A stretch of DNA of 64,000 nucleotides, from contig JAQIJC010000001.1 in NCBI GenBank assembly GCA_036946405.1, forward strand, positions 3,540,609-3,604,608, given 5' to 3'. Position numbers and translations under genes: made by a program. Below, piece by piece: positions 27,020-35,722 of this stretch. The DNA comes from Sphingomonas phyllosphaerae. GTDB lineage: Bacteria; Pseudomonadota; Alphaproteobacteria; Sphingomonadales; Sphingomonadaceae. Each line of letters opens with the position of its first letter. The stretch's first letter is position 1. The notes beneath the pieces are model-generated. The model did not search any database. It saw only the letters and a list, made by a program, of their open reading frames with translations, and had not been told where the DNA came from.

Positions 27020-27322
27020 TCAACCTTCAATCGGTTTGAACGTGTCGACGTTCAAGCGGTCGTACATCATTTTGCTAGGCCTGAAGTACGGCCTGCGAGA
27101 CGCCTCTACCTGAATCGTCTCGCCAGTCTTTGGGTTCCTACCGGCATGTAGTTGCCGGCCACGTGTCGCGAACGAGCCGAAACCTCGCAGTTCAACACGG
27201 CCGCCTTCTTTCAAGCGGTCCGTTATGTCTTCGAAGAAGATGGTCATCACGGCGTCAATGTCTCTTGCGGAGAGGGTCGGGTTCCCCCGCATCAAGGCGC
27301 TTTTCAGCTGCGAGCGCGTCAC
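27020..27322 (-). CDS. IHF/HU-family DNA-bending protein (IHF-beta-like)
   Basis: A 100-residue histone-like protein starting at GTG 27322 with an AAGGAG site. The HU/IHF fold is clear: SQLKSALMRGNPTLSARDID, RVELRGFGSFATRGR, the DNA-binding arm GRNPKTGETIQVEASRRPYF with the Pro that intercalates DNA, and FRPSK. Its closest resemblance is to the IHF beta subunit, so it may dimerise with host IHF-alpha or with itself. It is the first gene inside the left end of the island, beside the attachment repeat and arm sites. IHF-type bending is needed for excision and integration by tyrosine recombinases, so it may serve the element's own recombination. Confidence 0.9.
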   Translation of the reverse strand: MTRSQLKSALMRGNPTLSARDIDAVMTIFFEDITDRLKEGGRVELRGFGSFATRGRQLHAGRNPKTGETIQVEASRRPYFRPSKMMYDRLNVDTFKPIEG

Positions 27323-27541
27323 AGACTTCTCTCCTTTACACGACCGGCGAGCCCATCGAGGGCGGGGGTGGGAACCGATCGTATACAGCTGATAACGATT
27401 GCAAACACAAATCGAGTTACGCGGGCGTTACAATTCTGTCAGATCGCTCGATGAGCGTTGGATCCGTGGGGGACTCGCCGTTGCCCGGACGGGGCTCGCT
27501 TCCGGGCTTGCGCCGTCATCTAACTAGCCTAGCCTTTCCAA

Positions 27542-27703
27542 ATGCCCGACAATGATTCGCAGCGGCCACCGACACCTGAGGCTCTCGCCACCTGGACGGA
27601 TCAGGAACTCATCACCGAATGGTCGCGGACGACGTGGGATAGCGGTGACCCGCGGATGGAGGCGATGGCCGACGAAATCGACCGGCGAGGACTGGACTTT
27701 TGA
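27542..27703 (+). CDS. small acidic hypothetical protein (53 aa)
   Basis: ATG 27542 to TGA 27701-27703. Residues such as LATWTDQELITEWSRTTWD look like a folded helical protein. The stop overlaps the TTG start of the next gene (TTGA), which supports translation as a pair. Family not recognised. Confidence 0.55.
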   Translation: MPDNDSQRPPTPEALATWTDQELITEWSRTTWDSGDPRMEAMADEIDRRGLDF

Positions 27704-27888
27704 CGATACGCCGGGCCCAGTGGAGCGAGTTGATCGCGATCGAGCGTCGCCGAGGCCCGGACACGCCATACTGGCTGCAGGATCGGGTCGATGAACTGCT
27801 TCATGCTGGCCGAACCGCTGAAGCCGATCGCCTCTATGAGGTCGCCAAGCTCTATGAGCTTCTGAGGCAGCCCGGAACATTACAATGA
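27700..27888 (+). CDS. small hypothetical protein (62 aa), helical
   Basis: It starts at TTG 27700, overlapping the stop of the preceding small gene. The sequence (QWSELIAIERRRGPDTPYWLQ, then DRVDELLHAGRTAEADRLY) resembles short proteins common in sphingomonads (DUF6961-like pattern: W...ER.HG...P.W...R). Function unknown. It is probably translationally coupled to the 53-residue protein. Confidence 0.6.
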   Translation: MTIRRAQWSELIAIERRRGPDTPYWLQDRVDELLHAGRTAEADRLYEVAKLYELLRQPGTLQ

Positions 27889-27998
27889 CGATCTTCAGCG
27901 AGCTTCGTTGTCGCAGCGAAAATTTACAATCCAGATCAATTAGCTGTTTTGCAGTGGGCGCCCGACTATGAGAGCTCCTCCACCGTCAAGGAACGGCA

Positions 27999-28415
27999 GT
28001 GCTCTTTCGCATCATCTATTCCAGTCGCGCCACGCACTTCCTGAACGACGACGAGTTGCGAGAGCTTTGCGAGACATCCACTCAACGCAACCTGCGCGAC
28101 GGGATCACCGGCTTGTTCCTGTATGACGGCGTTCGCTTCCTTCAAGCGATCGAAGGCGAGCGTCCGGCCGTAGAGAGCCTAATGGCCAGAATCGTCCGGA
28201 ATCGGAATCATAGAGATATCGTGGAGGTCTTCGCCGGGGCGATTGAGCATCGCGAGTTTCCTCACTGGTCGATGGACGAGCCGCCACGTCAGGGGGAGGA
28301 TCTTGAGAAGTTTGTCGAGCAGGTAAAAGCCGATGTTAGCCTCGTGGCAGATCCACACATGCGTGCGCAATTCATCGGCTTCGCGCGTCTCGCGAGCAAG
28401 AGGCGAATTGCATAG
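27999..28415 (+). CDS. BLUF-domain blue-light sensor
   Basis: A 138-residue FAD-binding blue-light sensor consisting of little more than the BLUF domain. Starts at GTG 27999 with an AAGGA site. All photocycle residues are present at the usual spacing: Tyr7 (IIYSS), Asn31 (QRNLRDGITG), Gln49 (FLQAIEG), and Trp90/Met92 in FPHWSMD. With no attached output domain it must act through a partner protein, as PixD-type proteins do. A GGDEF-PAS diguanylate cyclase lies 690 bp away on the opposite strand and is a possible partner by context only. Confidence 0.9.
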   Translation: MLFRIIYSSRATHFLNDDELRELCETSTQRNLRDGITGLFLYDGVRFLQAIEGERPAVESLMARIVRNRNHRDIVEVFAGAIEHREFPHWSMDEPPRQGEDLEKFVEQVKADVSLVADPHMRAQFIGFARLASKRRIA

Positions 28416-28637
28416 CCGGGTCGCTTGTAACCTCGCTGCTTGTCTAATACCTGTGTAGTACCCTTGCCGCGCGGGTTCTAACTTCGCCCGGCACTGGTGC
28501 CTGGCGTTTCTAAGCCGCCTTCTACCCGGCTAGTAACCAATCCGGCCGTCGCGTTAATCTTTGTTAACCATGTTGCTGTAACCAATTTAGGACATGGCTA
28601 TGCGGCGAAAGCTCATCCGAGTCGCAAGGGGTTCGAC

Positions 28638-28802
28638 ATGGTACAAAACGCGTATGCTGAAGGCTTGAAGGCGGGCGCTGCGCGTCAGACGTCAACTGCT
28701 GACTGCCCTTATCGCACAACGCTGGTCGAACGAGAGCGAGCCGATTGGATGCGCGGTTTCGCAGTCTCTCGCCAGGATCGAGGCACGTCCGCCCGTCGCT
28801 AG
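28638..28802 (+). CDS. ribosome-modulation-factor-like small protein
   Basis: 54 residues from ATG 28638 with AAGGGG upstream. The pattern AYAEGLKAGAARQ, CPY and ERADWMRGF matches the Rmf/CrpP-like family, small basic proteins that in gammaproteobacteria dimerise 70S ribosomes in stationary phase. Versions in alphaproteobacteria and on mobile elements are mostly uncharacterised. It stands alone, with no operon partner. The longer frame from 28497 has no ribosome site. The 222 bp before it contain no gene. Confidence 0.7.
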   Translation: MVQNAYAEGLKAGAARQTSTADCPYRTTLVERERADWMRGFAVSRQDRGTSARR

Positions 28803-28917
28803 AAACTGCAAATCCGACGAACCGCCTAGATTGTGCGACAGGGTCACTGGCCTGAATCAGCGAAGCGCATTAGCCACGCAACCTTCATCGATCGCTCATG
28901 CATCGAAGAGGTGACGG

Positions 28918-29106
28918 GTGACCGATCAATCGAAAGCAACTGACGGCTCCCGGCTTAGAAGCGAAGCAGCGCGGTGGCGACGCGTAGCGGAAGGCCTCAC
29001 CAGCAAGAACGACCGAGCGACCATCATCCGCTTGGCTGAGGAAACCGAACAAGCCGCGGCTTCATGGGAGCGTAGCCAAACCCGTGATCCACTGGACCAA
29101 CGCTAG
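28918..29106 (+). CDS. small hypothetical protein (62 aa)
   Basis: GTG start after GAGGTGACGG. The sequence RLRSEAARWRRVAEGL, then DRATIIRLAEETEQAAASWE, is an amphipathic helical protein of a kind often seen in sphingomonads. Function unknown. It ends tail to tail with the GGDEF gene, overlapping by 4 bp. Confidence 0.6.
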   Translation: MTDQSKATDGSRLRSEAARWRRVAEGLTSKNDRATIIRLAEETEQAAASWERSQTRDPLDQR

Positions 29107-30656
29107 CTTTGCCCTACCCGCCCAGAGTTTTCTATTTCGATATTCACTCCGAGCCATCGGGCGATTGAGCCATCCTCGTTACGAAGCGGAACAGCGTGGA
29201 CGCTCATCCACCGGTAAAGGCCGTCATATCGCTTCAACCGGTATTCAGCGTGCACTGAACGGCCATCACGGACTGCGTCGCGCCAGGTTGCTTTGATGAC
29301 CTGCCGATCATCGGGATGGATGGCGGTCAGCCAGCCAAACCCCTTCCAGTCGTCGTAGCTCTGTCCGGTGTAGTCGCGCCAAGTCGGACTGTCGACTTCT
29401 ACGACGCCGTCCGGCGCGGCTTCCCACGTCATTTTGGCAATGCCGAGCAGCAGCAGTTGGGACTGCACCTCAGCTTCATTGTTCGACAGTTGGCGCTCAG
29501 CTTCTGGTCGCTGAGAGGACACTATCGACCAGTCGGCCTCCTTCAAAAGCGGGCGCGAGGCGCGGGTTTTACGCTCGATCTTCCGCTGCCGCAGCACGGC
29601 GTCCGCACTGGTAAGCAGCGCTTCCACGCTCTGGATGTAGCCCGCGCCGCGGCGAGAGCCAACACTGGCTCGCACGGACACTGACAGGGCATCGACGCGA
29701 TATAAGGCGTTGAGGGCCCGTGCGATGCGGGCGGCATATTGCTCGACCTCCTCATAACTGTCTGCATCGTTCTGAAGGAGGACGAACTCGTCTCCACCAA
29801 GCCTGACGACAGCATCGTTTGGTCGACTGCAGCCGCGCAGCTTTTCTGCAACAAGCTTGAGGATGCGGTCGCCGACCTGATGGCCGAGCTGATCGTTAAT
29901 GGCCTTAAAGTCGTCTAGATCCACGTAGTGCAGGGCAATGCGATCGACCCGCTCAGCGGTTTTGCAGGCATCGAAGGCATTGGCGAGCGCGAGCCGGTTG
30001 CCAACACCGGTCAGGTGATCCGTTTGCGCTTGGCGGGCATAGTCGCGGCGACTGGTGGCTTTGGTCGATTGCGAAACATAACGCTTGCTGAGGCTGCGTA
30101 AGCCCCCTGCGAGTAGAGCGAGCAGTGCTGCAGCTGAGACCAGGGTGCTCGTATCGGCGCGGAACAAGAGAACGCCGGAAGGCGGGAGCACCGAAAGCAG
30201 CAAGCTGGTGACGACTATTCGGGGTCGAAGAGCGATCGTCGCCGCGGCGCCAGCGGCGTAGCCAACGACGGCGATGCTAACAGGCATCTGCCATTCGACG
30301 AGCGGCAGAGCCAGCGCCCGGGCGGCGAAAAGCCCGAAGATGCACGCAAAGGCGCAGTAGGTGACCGCAAACTGCCTCTCGAAGCGAGTGGCATCGTCAA
30401 GTGAGAAGTCCGGTCGAGCGCAAAGCCTGCGGCCGCGTAGCAGCACAAAGAGGCGGACCGCGCTTGCCAACGTACCCAACGCGACCAAGCCGGTGAGCAG
30501 ACCGTCTTGAGCGGCGCGCATCGCAAACGCCCCGATTGCCACAAACATCAGGCTCATGATCATCGCGGGCATGCGCGTGTCGCATAAGCTGGCGACGAGC
30601 TCGATGTACGTGCCGCTTGGCAGATCGCGGATAAAGGCGCGGTCAGGCTCTTTCAC
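29103..30656 (-). CDS. membrane diguanylate cyclase, GGDEF-PAS
   Basis: 517 residues from GTG 30656. Residues about 30-185 hold six hydrophobic helices forming a membrane sensor region. The GGDEF domain (about 210-370) has the intact motif GGDEF at 287-291 and the inhibitory I-site RPND at 278-281, so it should make c-di-GMP under product inhibition. A C-terminal PAS domain (about 400-512: IAKMTWEAAPDGVVEVD, WLTAIHPDD, RLKRYDGLYRWM) follows the catalytic domain, an unusual order since PAS domains mostly precede GGDEF. No EAL domain. Carried on the island near the BLUF protein. Confidence 0.88.
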   Translation of the reverse strand: MKEPDRAFIRDLPSGTYIELVASLCDTRMPAMIMSLMFVAIGAFAMRAAQDGLLTGLVALGTLASAVRLFVLLRGRRLCARPDFSLDDATRFERQFAVTYCAFACIFGLFAARALALPLVEWQMPVSIAVVGYAAGAAATIALRPRIVVTSLLLSVLPPSGVLLFRADTSTLVSAAALLALLAGGLRSLSKRYVSQSTKATSRRDYARQAQTDHLTGVGNRLALANAFDACKTAERVDRIALHYVDLDDFKAINDQLGHQVGDRILKLVAEKLRGCSRPNDAVVRLGGDEFVLLQNDADSYEEVEQYAARIARALNALYRVDALSVSVRASVGSRRGAGYIQSVEALLTSADAVLRQRKIERKTRASRPLLKEADWSIVSSQRPEAERQLSNNEAEVQSQLLLLGIAKMTWEAAPDGVVEVDSPTWRDYTGQSYDDWKGFGWLTAIHPDDRQVIKATWRDAVRDGRSVHAEYRLKRYDGLYRWMSVHAVPLRNEDGSIARWLGVNIEIENSGRVGQS

Positions 30657-30747
30657 GTCGTCCCTAGTAAGAGCGATTGGTAAACGACCCCTCCTAATTT
30701 CGCTACGGCAACCACGCTTTTTCCACCGTTTCCAGCAGCGCCGCCTG

Positions 30748-31371
30748 TTAGTCGACTGCCATTAGCTGGGATGGATATGGCTGTGCGAGCAGGATCGCTT
30801 GGTCGACGTGAGCGGTCAGCCAGCGCTCCTCGTCATCCTCGTGCAGCAGGACCGGCATCGCCTTCGGATGGATTGACGCAACGAGCGGGTTGGGATCGGA
30901 GGTGAGAAACGCGAACACGGCACCGCTTTCGGTCGGTCGCCACACACCAGCGAAACTGACGATCGGCCGGCTGGGCACGCTGAACCAATGCAGTGGCAGC
31001 TTGCCGTCGGCCCCGCGGGTCTGCCCATATTCGCTGAAGCTGGTGAACGGCACCAGGCACCGCCGCTCCGGGTTCATCAGCGCCGAGCGCCAGAACGGGG
31101 AGCTGTAGTTGCGAACGTTGGTCACGCTCTTGTTGAGCAGGACCGGCTTGCCTGTCGCCTTATCGATCCGCTTGCCGGGCACCTTGTGCGGGAAGCCCCA
31201 TGCCATGGTGTCGAGCACGCGGCTCGCGCCTTTCTGCCGCACGACGAACGCCGGCTTGTCGGGGAAGAGCTCAGGCGGCGGGATCGTGTGATCAGGCGGA
31301 AAAGGTGCCTCAACACCGTAGCGGGCAGCCAACGCGATCTGCGCTTCGGTCAGGCGGTATCTGTTGCACAT
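30748..31371 (-). CDS. SRAP-family DNA-protein crosslinking protein (SOS-associated peptidase, YedK-like)
   Basis: A 207-residue SRAP protein. After removal of Met1 the N-terminal Cys2 (MCNRYR) would form a thiazolidine link with abasic sites in single-stranded DNA. The other active-site residues are Asn85 (SVTNVRNYSS), Glu114 (SFSEYGQ) and His168 (IHPKAMP, replacing the usual HxRMP). The length fits the family. SRAP proteins shield abasic sites at stalled forks and are common on phages and plasmids. Single-gene unit; no LexA box recognised upstream. Confidence 0.9.
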   Translation of the reverse strand: MCNRYRLTEAQIALAARYGVEAPFPPDHTIPPPELFPDKPAFVVRQKGASRVLDTMAWGFPHKVPGKRIDKATGKPVLLNKSVTNVRNYSSPFWRSALMNPERRCLVPFTSFSEYGQTRGADGKLPLHWFSVPSRPIVSFAGVWRPTESGAVFAFLTSDPNPLVASIHPKAMPVLLHEDDEERWLTAHVDQAILLAQPYPSQLMAVD

Positions 31372-31530
31372 CGTCTAATGCGGTCACCTTGCTATCGATC
31401 GCTCCAATCGAGACATGCTCAATGAAGACGGCGTGTCTTTGTAGGTGTTAGACTCAGCCTGCATTCTGCACTAAAGAAGAAACTGGCAGCCATCGTGGTG
31501 GATGAATTTCTAAGCACGCCTTTCGGCGCA

Positions 31531-32610
31531 TCACGCAGAGTGCTTGAAAATATCAGATAGGTGAGAGCTGATGTCATTCGCGTAAGACACTGCCCACGTG
31601 TCCGCGGACTTACGGAACCGAAGGTGGCCTAAGTCACTCGCTGGAGTGGCAATTTTGATCCCCGCTGCACGTGTCTGCCTCTCGACCGCATTCTGCCTTT
31701 TCAAAGCAGCAGAATTTAAGGGTTTTGCAGCAGCATATGCCGACTCAGTTCCTTCAAGGATCCGCGCAACGTCCTCGCGGGTTGGTAGCTTGGCACTTCT
31801 ATTCCATGGCGTCAAAGCGGCCGTTACATTCTCGACAAGCATATCTGCCCAGATAGGCGGATAATGCGCGTTCTTTGAACCGTGATGCGGAATTTTGAAG
31901 AAGGAGGCTTTTCGTCGGCCTTTCCATACAAGTTCATGGACTGCCACCCACCCCTTCCCCGAAGAACCTATCTCAAGGTCCGCTCCAAACAGCAGCATTT
32001 CGTCTGGAAATTCCACAACACTCGCGACTGACGCATCGTTGCGGCGTGGTGCCGGTATGCGAGTTCCCTCACCACCAAGTGCCGCGATTGACTCAACGAA
32101 GTCCTCAAAATCATGCTCTGACGGAGATAGGGCCTCAAACTTGTACGAACCATTTATACGATCTGCGGAGATTAGCTTATCCGCACTGCACCACTTCCGC
32201 GGGCGATCACGATCCTTCAGGAGGGTGCAAACCCCGATCAGTTCTTTCAATCCATTTCCATAGCTACCCGACGTAGGAAAGCCGCGGGTTCGCAGAAAGG
32301 TTTTAAATTCATCCCCTTGTAGAAAGCTGGATAAGGCGATTATCGACTTTGGTAGACACGATACAAGAGCCGTCGCGCCAGCAACATGATCATCATGCCA
32401 GTGAGTAAGCAGAAGTGCGTCCACGCAATTTTCTGGCTCTAGCTCCATCGCCCGTAGGTACTGCAATGCAACAGGTGCTTTATGCTCCGTTTCAAGCGAG
32501 TCTATGATAATCCATCGGCCATTCTTTAGGTGAACAAGGATCGACTCACCGTAACCACGACTGAATATAGATACTTCAATCTCGTCAGAGCGAGGGGGAT
32601 CAGTCAACAT
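31531..32610 (-). CDS. metallo-beta-lactamase-fold hydrolase (ComEC/Rec2-like soluble type)
   Basis: A 359-residue MBL-fold protein. The metal-binding motif HWHDDH is at 70-75; later ligands are the Asp in LFGADLEIG and the His of PHHGSKNA. The core resembles the MBL domain of ComEC/Rec2 competence proteins, without the membrane channel, so hydrolysis of nucleic acid or a cyclic nucleotide is plausible but unproven. Its start overlaps the stop of the upstream gene by 11 bp, and that gene in turn overlaps the first, so all three must be co-translated. Lower G+C than the chromosome. Confidence 0.82.
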   Translation of the reverse strand: MLTDPPRSDEIEVSIFSRGYGESILVHLKNGRWIIIDSLETEHKAPVALQYLRAMELEPENCVDALLLTHWHDDHVAGATALVSCLPKSIIALSSFLQGDEFKTFLRTRGFPTSGSYGNGLKELIGVCTLLKDRDRPRKWCSADKLISADRINGSYKFEALSPSEHDFEDFVESIAALGGEGTRIPAPRRNDASVASVVEFPDEMLLFGADLEIGSSGKGWVAVHELVWKGRRKASFFKIPHHGSKNAHYPPIWADMLVENVTAALTPWNRSAKLPTREDVARILEGTESAYAAAKPLNSAALKRQNAVERQTRAAGIKIATPASDLGHLRFRKSADTWAVSYANDISSHLSDIFKHSA

Positions 32611-33208
32611 CGCCCGCTACTTCGTCCAATAGATCCGCTAAGAAGTTTCCTGCATCATCATTACTCTTTGCCAAGTGACGGCGGAAATAGACGATGGTCT
32701 CAAGGCGCCTAGCACCAGAGCGGCGCGTATAGCCCACTATGAGATGGAAAACCGCCCCTTCTCTGACCCGTACCAGATCGACCTTGTCAACAGCATCAAA
32801 ATCAAACTCCGCGAGCTCCTCGCGCCTGTTTCGGTCCGTCAAGTCTTTTAGGCGCGCAGAGAACCCATCGCCTCTCACATCGATAATCAAACCTTCCCAC
32901 TCTTGCAGAGTGTTCATGGAGTGAACGCCTATCGTCGTCGGTCGGAACGTGAACGCGGGAAGGGAGAATTGGTTCGATGCCGACAGCTTTGCCGCCTCCT
33001 CAGAAACCTGAGTTCCCGACTTCAGCGAAGCATTTTCCTCCGGAAGGGGACTTACCTTCTTTGGCCATACCGCCGTTTTCGGCCGCGGAACAAGTGATAT
33101 CTTCGACCTAGAAGAGAACGACGTGGACTTTTCGTTCCACTGTGCCCCAAATTGCTCACTCTCGCTTTCATTGAAGAAGTCATAGTGTATGGGAAGCGAT
33201 GCCATCAC
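32600..33208 (-). CDS. middle gene of the MBL operon; hypothetical with C-terminal beta-rich domain
   Basis: 202 residues. The first 85 are polar and low-complexity, likely disordered or a linker. The C-terminal 115 residues (LQEWEGLIIDVRGDGFSARL, DLVRVREGAVFHLIVGYTRR) read as a compact beta-barrel domain of a kind I have seen in unannotated proteins of accessory regions. It overlaps the upstream gene by ATGA and the downstream MBL gene by 11 bp. No catalytic motif; an adaptor or binding role is likely. Confidence 0.7.
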   Translation of the reverse strand: MMASLPIHYDFFNESESEQFGAQWNEKSTSFSSRSKISLVPRPKTAVWPKKVSPLPEENASLKSGTQVSEEAAKLSASNQFSLPAFTFRPTTIGVHSMNTLQEWEGLIIDVRGDGFSARLKDLTDRNRREELAEFDFDAVDKVDLVRVREGAVFHLIVGYTRRSGARRLETIVYFRRHLAKSNDDAGNFLADLLDEVAGDVD

Positions 33209-33894
33209 AAAGACTCCGAGAACTTTATCATTGAGCTGACTATTTCCTTTGATCGCTCCATAGACGGGCCGAAGCGATCAAGGCACACCTCCATGAAATT
33301 TACGCTGGAGCCAGCACCGGGACTAGAGTAATGATCGTTGACCTGCATGAAGACACCAGTGCCACTTGGCTGAATGCGATTAGACGGCTCAATAGTGCAG
33401 CGCACATAACCAGCGGCACGGTCACTCGGCGCGGACTGCTGCACGGTAAGCGAAACCAAGCCTCCGACCTTCGAGGGCTCATCTGCTTCGAAAGTTTGCC
33501 CCCAATCAGCCCAAGCCTGTAGCGGAGCGAGAGCCCGGCCTAACGCAGTTTGATGTTTATGGCTGGGCACTTTAAAATGAGCCAAATAGTTGATAGCCAT
33601 GGCGCTTATCGGAGTATGACTTAACTTATCCTTGAATATGTCCACTACAATATCAACCGAACGCACGAAGGGCTCTGCGGTCACATGCAGCACAAATCGT
33701 TCGGTGTTCACCTCGAATATTAGGTCGCCAACGGTGAATTGAGAGACCTCAGGGTGAATAACTACGATAGCCGAGCTATCAACCTCATTTTCATCAATGA
33801 TCTTGTGACGGGCGAGCCAGTCGGGTGTGATAATGGTGGGGTTGAACGTGCCCATCAGCACGATCGCGATGCCCTGCATCTCGATCTGTTCCAT
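33205..33894 (-). CDS. first gene of the MBL operon; unrecognised conserved-looking protein
   Basis: 229 residues from ATG 33894. The N-terminus (IAIVLMGTFNPTIITPDWLARH) and middle (HTPISAMAINYLAHFKV) look like conserved blocks of an unnamed family, with alternating beta strands and no signal or membrane segment. It has no recognisable catalytic residues. As first gene of a tightly overlapping trio ending in an MBL hydrolase, it could be the sensor or scaffold of a small system. Function unknown. Confidence 0.7.
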   Translation of the reverse strand: MEQIEMQGIAIVLMGTFNPTIITPDWLARHKIIDENEVDSSAIVVIHPEVSQFTVGDLIFEVNTERFVLHVTAEPFVRSVDIVVDIFKDKLSHTPISAMAINYLAHFKVPSHKHQTALGRALAPLQAWADWGQTFEADEPSKVGGLVSLTVQQSAPSDRAAGYVRCTIEPSNRIQPSGTGVFMQVNDHYSSPGAGSSVNFMEVCLDRFGPSMERSKEIVSSMIKFSESL

Positions 33895-34395
33895 ATGCCC
33901 GACTCGCTCCCCCAGCTTGACCGCCAGAGGCTATAGCTAAGTCGAGTCAATGAGCAAAAACTTAGTGACCCAGGCGAGACCGTTTGACCAATCCGGCTTA
34001 CATCAAATCGTCGGTGCGCTCGGTCATGGGCAGGCAGCCGCCTTCTAGCGGCGGCGGCAGCGCCCCGCCGTGCAACTGGTCAATCCGCCTTGCTGTAGGC
34101 TAAGGTCGGTTGACCTCGTCGACATCAGCACCCTGCTCGACAAGCCGCTGCGCAATCCAGCGATATGGCAGATGGCAGCTCGTCCACGGATGTCGCGGCT
34201 CTGCCGTTGCGGCCTTCCAAAACTCGGTCAGCAGCCGCTGCTCCCGCACGAAGGGGCGAAGAACGTGTCGATGAATTTTCGAACGCGCTATGCATTTGGC
34301 GGCTTGTGTCGACTCGTTGATGCAAAGCATGAATCGTTAGGCGCCCTTGAAAGTCAGCGCAATTACGGTGGACGAGCAAAAATTGGAGGACAGAT
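33895..34395. other. 500-bp intergenic region between divergent cargo genes
   Basis: No convincing gene. It contains a GC-rich CCGCCTTCTAGCGGCGG hairpin near 34031-34047 and short frames without ribosome sites. It must hold the promoters of the MBL operon and the DUF3800 gene. Confidence 0.35.
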
Positions 34396-35145
34396 TTGCG
34401 CACCTTACAAATAGCCGTGGATGAAAGCTTCGACGACCTCAGAGCCAGCACAGGCGCGTTCGCCCTTGCAGGATATGCATCAACTCCAGAGCGATGGGAA
34501 AATTTCAAAGAACACTGGCAAGTGGGTTGCGACAAATATCTTGAGGGAAAACCTTTTAAGATGTCGGACCTTGGAAGCCGGCCGATCGACGAAAGAGAGA
34601 AAATCGTTGAATACTTCTACAATATAATTGTAGAGTATGCCGAATTTAGTTTTACCTTCACTATAGACCAAGCACTGCATAAGGAAGTATTTACTGATAC
34701 GAGGGTTCTTTACTGGGAAAATATCTATTATTTTCTGTTTTATAATACGTTGTTTGAGCTTTTGCGAGATAAAGATTTCACAAAAGGTGCTAGTCTCCAA
34801 TTTTTCTTTGACGCAGGTTGGGAATCAAAAATTGGGGACGAAAGTGTTTTAGATTTCATGGCAAAGATGCCACCCCAAGTTACCTCTCGGCTAGTATCAA
34901 AGCCGGAATTTATGACTGACGGCCAATTTTCACCAATACAAGCAGCCGATATGAAAGCTTGGTTCTCTCGAAAGAGATACAAAGAGATTTTTCAAGGGGG
35001 CGAGGAAACCCCGAGGTTGCGTACCATACGCGAGCATCTTCAAATGTTGCCGGGCCGACATAAAGCTTTCACTCGCGATGAGCTTATAGCATTCCGGGAT
35101 AGCCTCGTTAAGTCAAACCTTTTACAGCCAAAGCAGGCTGGTTGA
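34396..35145 (+). CDS. DUF3800 domain protein (RNase H-like fold predicted)
   Basis: 249 residues starting at TTG 34396 behind a strong GGAGGA site. The first Asp (IAVDES at 9), the acidic FFFDAGWESKIGDE, and PIQAADMKAWFSRKR near the C-terminus are the three DUF3800 blocks, which form an RNase H-like active site. Members are frequent in defence islands and on mobile elements. The body of the gene is markedly A+T-rich against its neighbours, a sign of recent transfer. Single gene, no obvious partner. Confidence 0.78.
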   Translation: MRTLQIAVDESFDDLRASTGAFALAGYASTPERWENFKEHWQVGCDKYLEGKPFKMSDLGSRPIDEREKIVEYFYNIIVEYAEFSFTFTIDQALHKEVFTDTRVLYWENIYYFLFYNTLFELLRDKDFTKGASLQFFFDAGWESKIGDESVLDFMAKMPPQVTSRLVSKPEFMTDGQFSPIQAADMKAWFSRKRYKEIFQGGEETPRLRTIREHLQMLPGRHKAFTRDELIAFRDSLVKSNLLQPKQAG

Positions 35146-35176
35146 CACACGCGTCTCCTGCGCAGTCTGACATCGA

Positions 35177-35722
35177 TTAAAGCCGGAACTCAGCCCAAAC
35201 CGAGTACCCCCGTGTCACCAATGCCTGCACGATCCAATTGTGCGCGTGGACAGCGTCGCTGAGTGCCTGCCCCTTCGCCGCCTTTCCCTCATCCCAGTAT
35301 CGGATAAGGAGCGTGCGATCGGGCAGGAAAGGGCGCAGCACGCGCAACGCGAGGCGGACGGCCGGCGTGTCAATGTCATCGCGGCGCGCCCCGTACGCAG
35401 CGTGATGTAGCACCTTGAGCGCCAGATTGATCAGCAGCGTCTCGGCGCGGCGCGCGCGCAACTCGCGGTCGTTGGCGGCATAGGGGACGATGGCGACACG
35501 CGTCTCTGTGCGATCGGCGCAGTGCCAGCACGCCATCTCGCGGATCACGACCTCCCAATCGGTCGACAACCGCTGGAACGTCCGCGATTTGATCAGTTCC
35601 TCGAGATCGTACAGCCGTGACTTCCCGCACGCCTTGCAGGTGACGTTGACCGCTCCCTCCACCTTGCGGAGGTCGTAGAGGGATTTCGGCTGCCCGACCA
35701 TGTGTTGAATATGCCGGAACAT
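35177..35722 (-). CDS. hypothetical protein with two CxxC pairs (zinc-ribbon-like)
   Basis: 181 residues. The N-terminal half carries CKACG and CWHC, two CxxC pairs about 33 residues apart that would bind one zinc ion. The C-terminal half is helical and basic (RLALRVLRPFLPDRTLL). ATG 35701 is an alternative start; neither has a strong ribosome site. G+C is high, as on the chromosome, unlike the flanking DUF3800 and 35927 genes. Function unknown; nucleic-acid binding is a guess from the zinc ribbon. Confidence 0.65.
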   Translation of the reverse strand: MFRHIQHMVGQPKSLYDLRKVEGAVNVTCKACGKSRLYDLEELIKSRTFQRLSTDWEVVIREMACWHCADRTETRVAIVPYAANDRELRARRAETLLINLALKVLHHAAYGARRDDIDTPAVRLALRVLRPFLPDRTLLIRYWDEGKAAKGQALSDAVHAHNWIVQALVTRGYSVWAEFRL

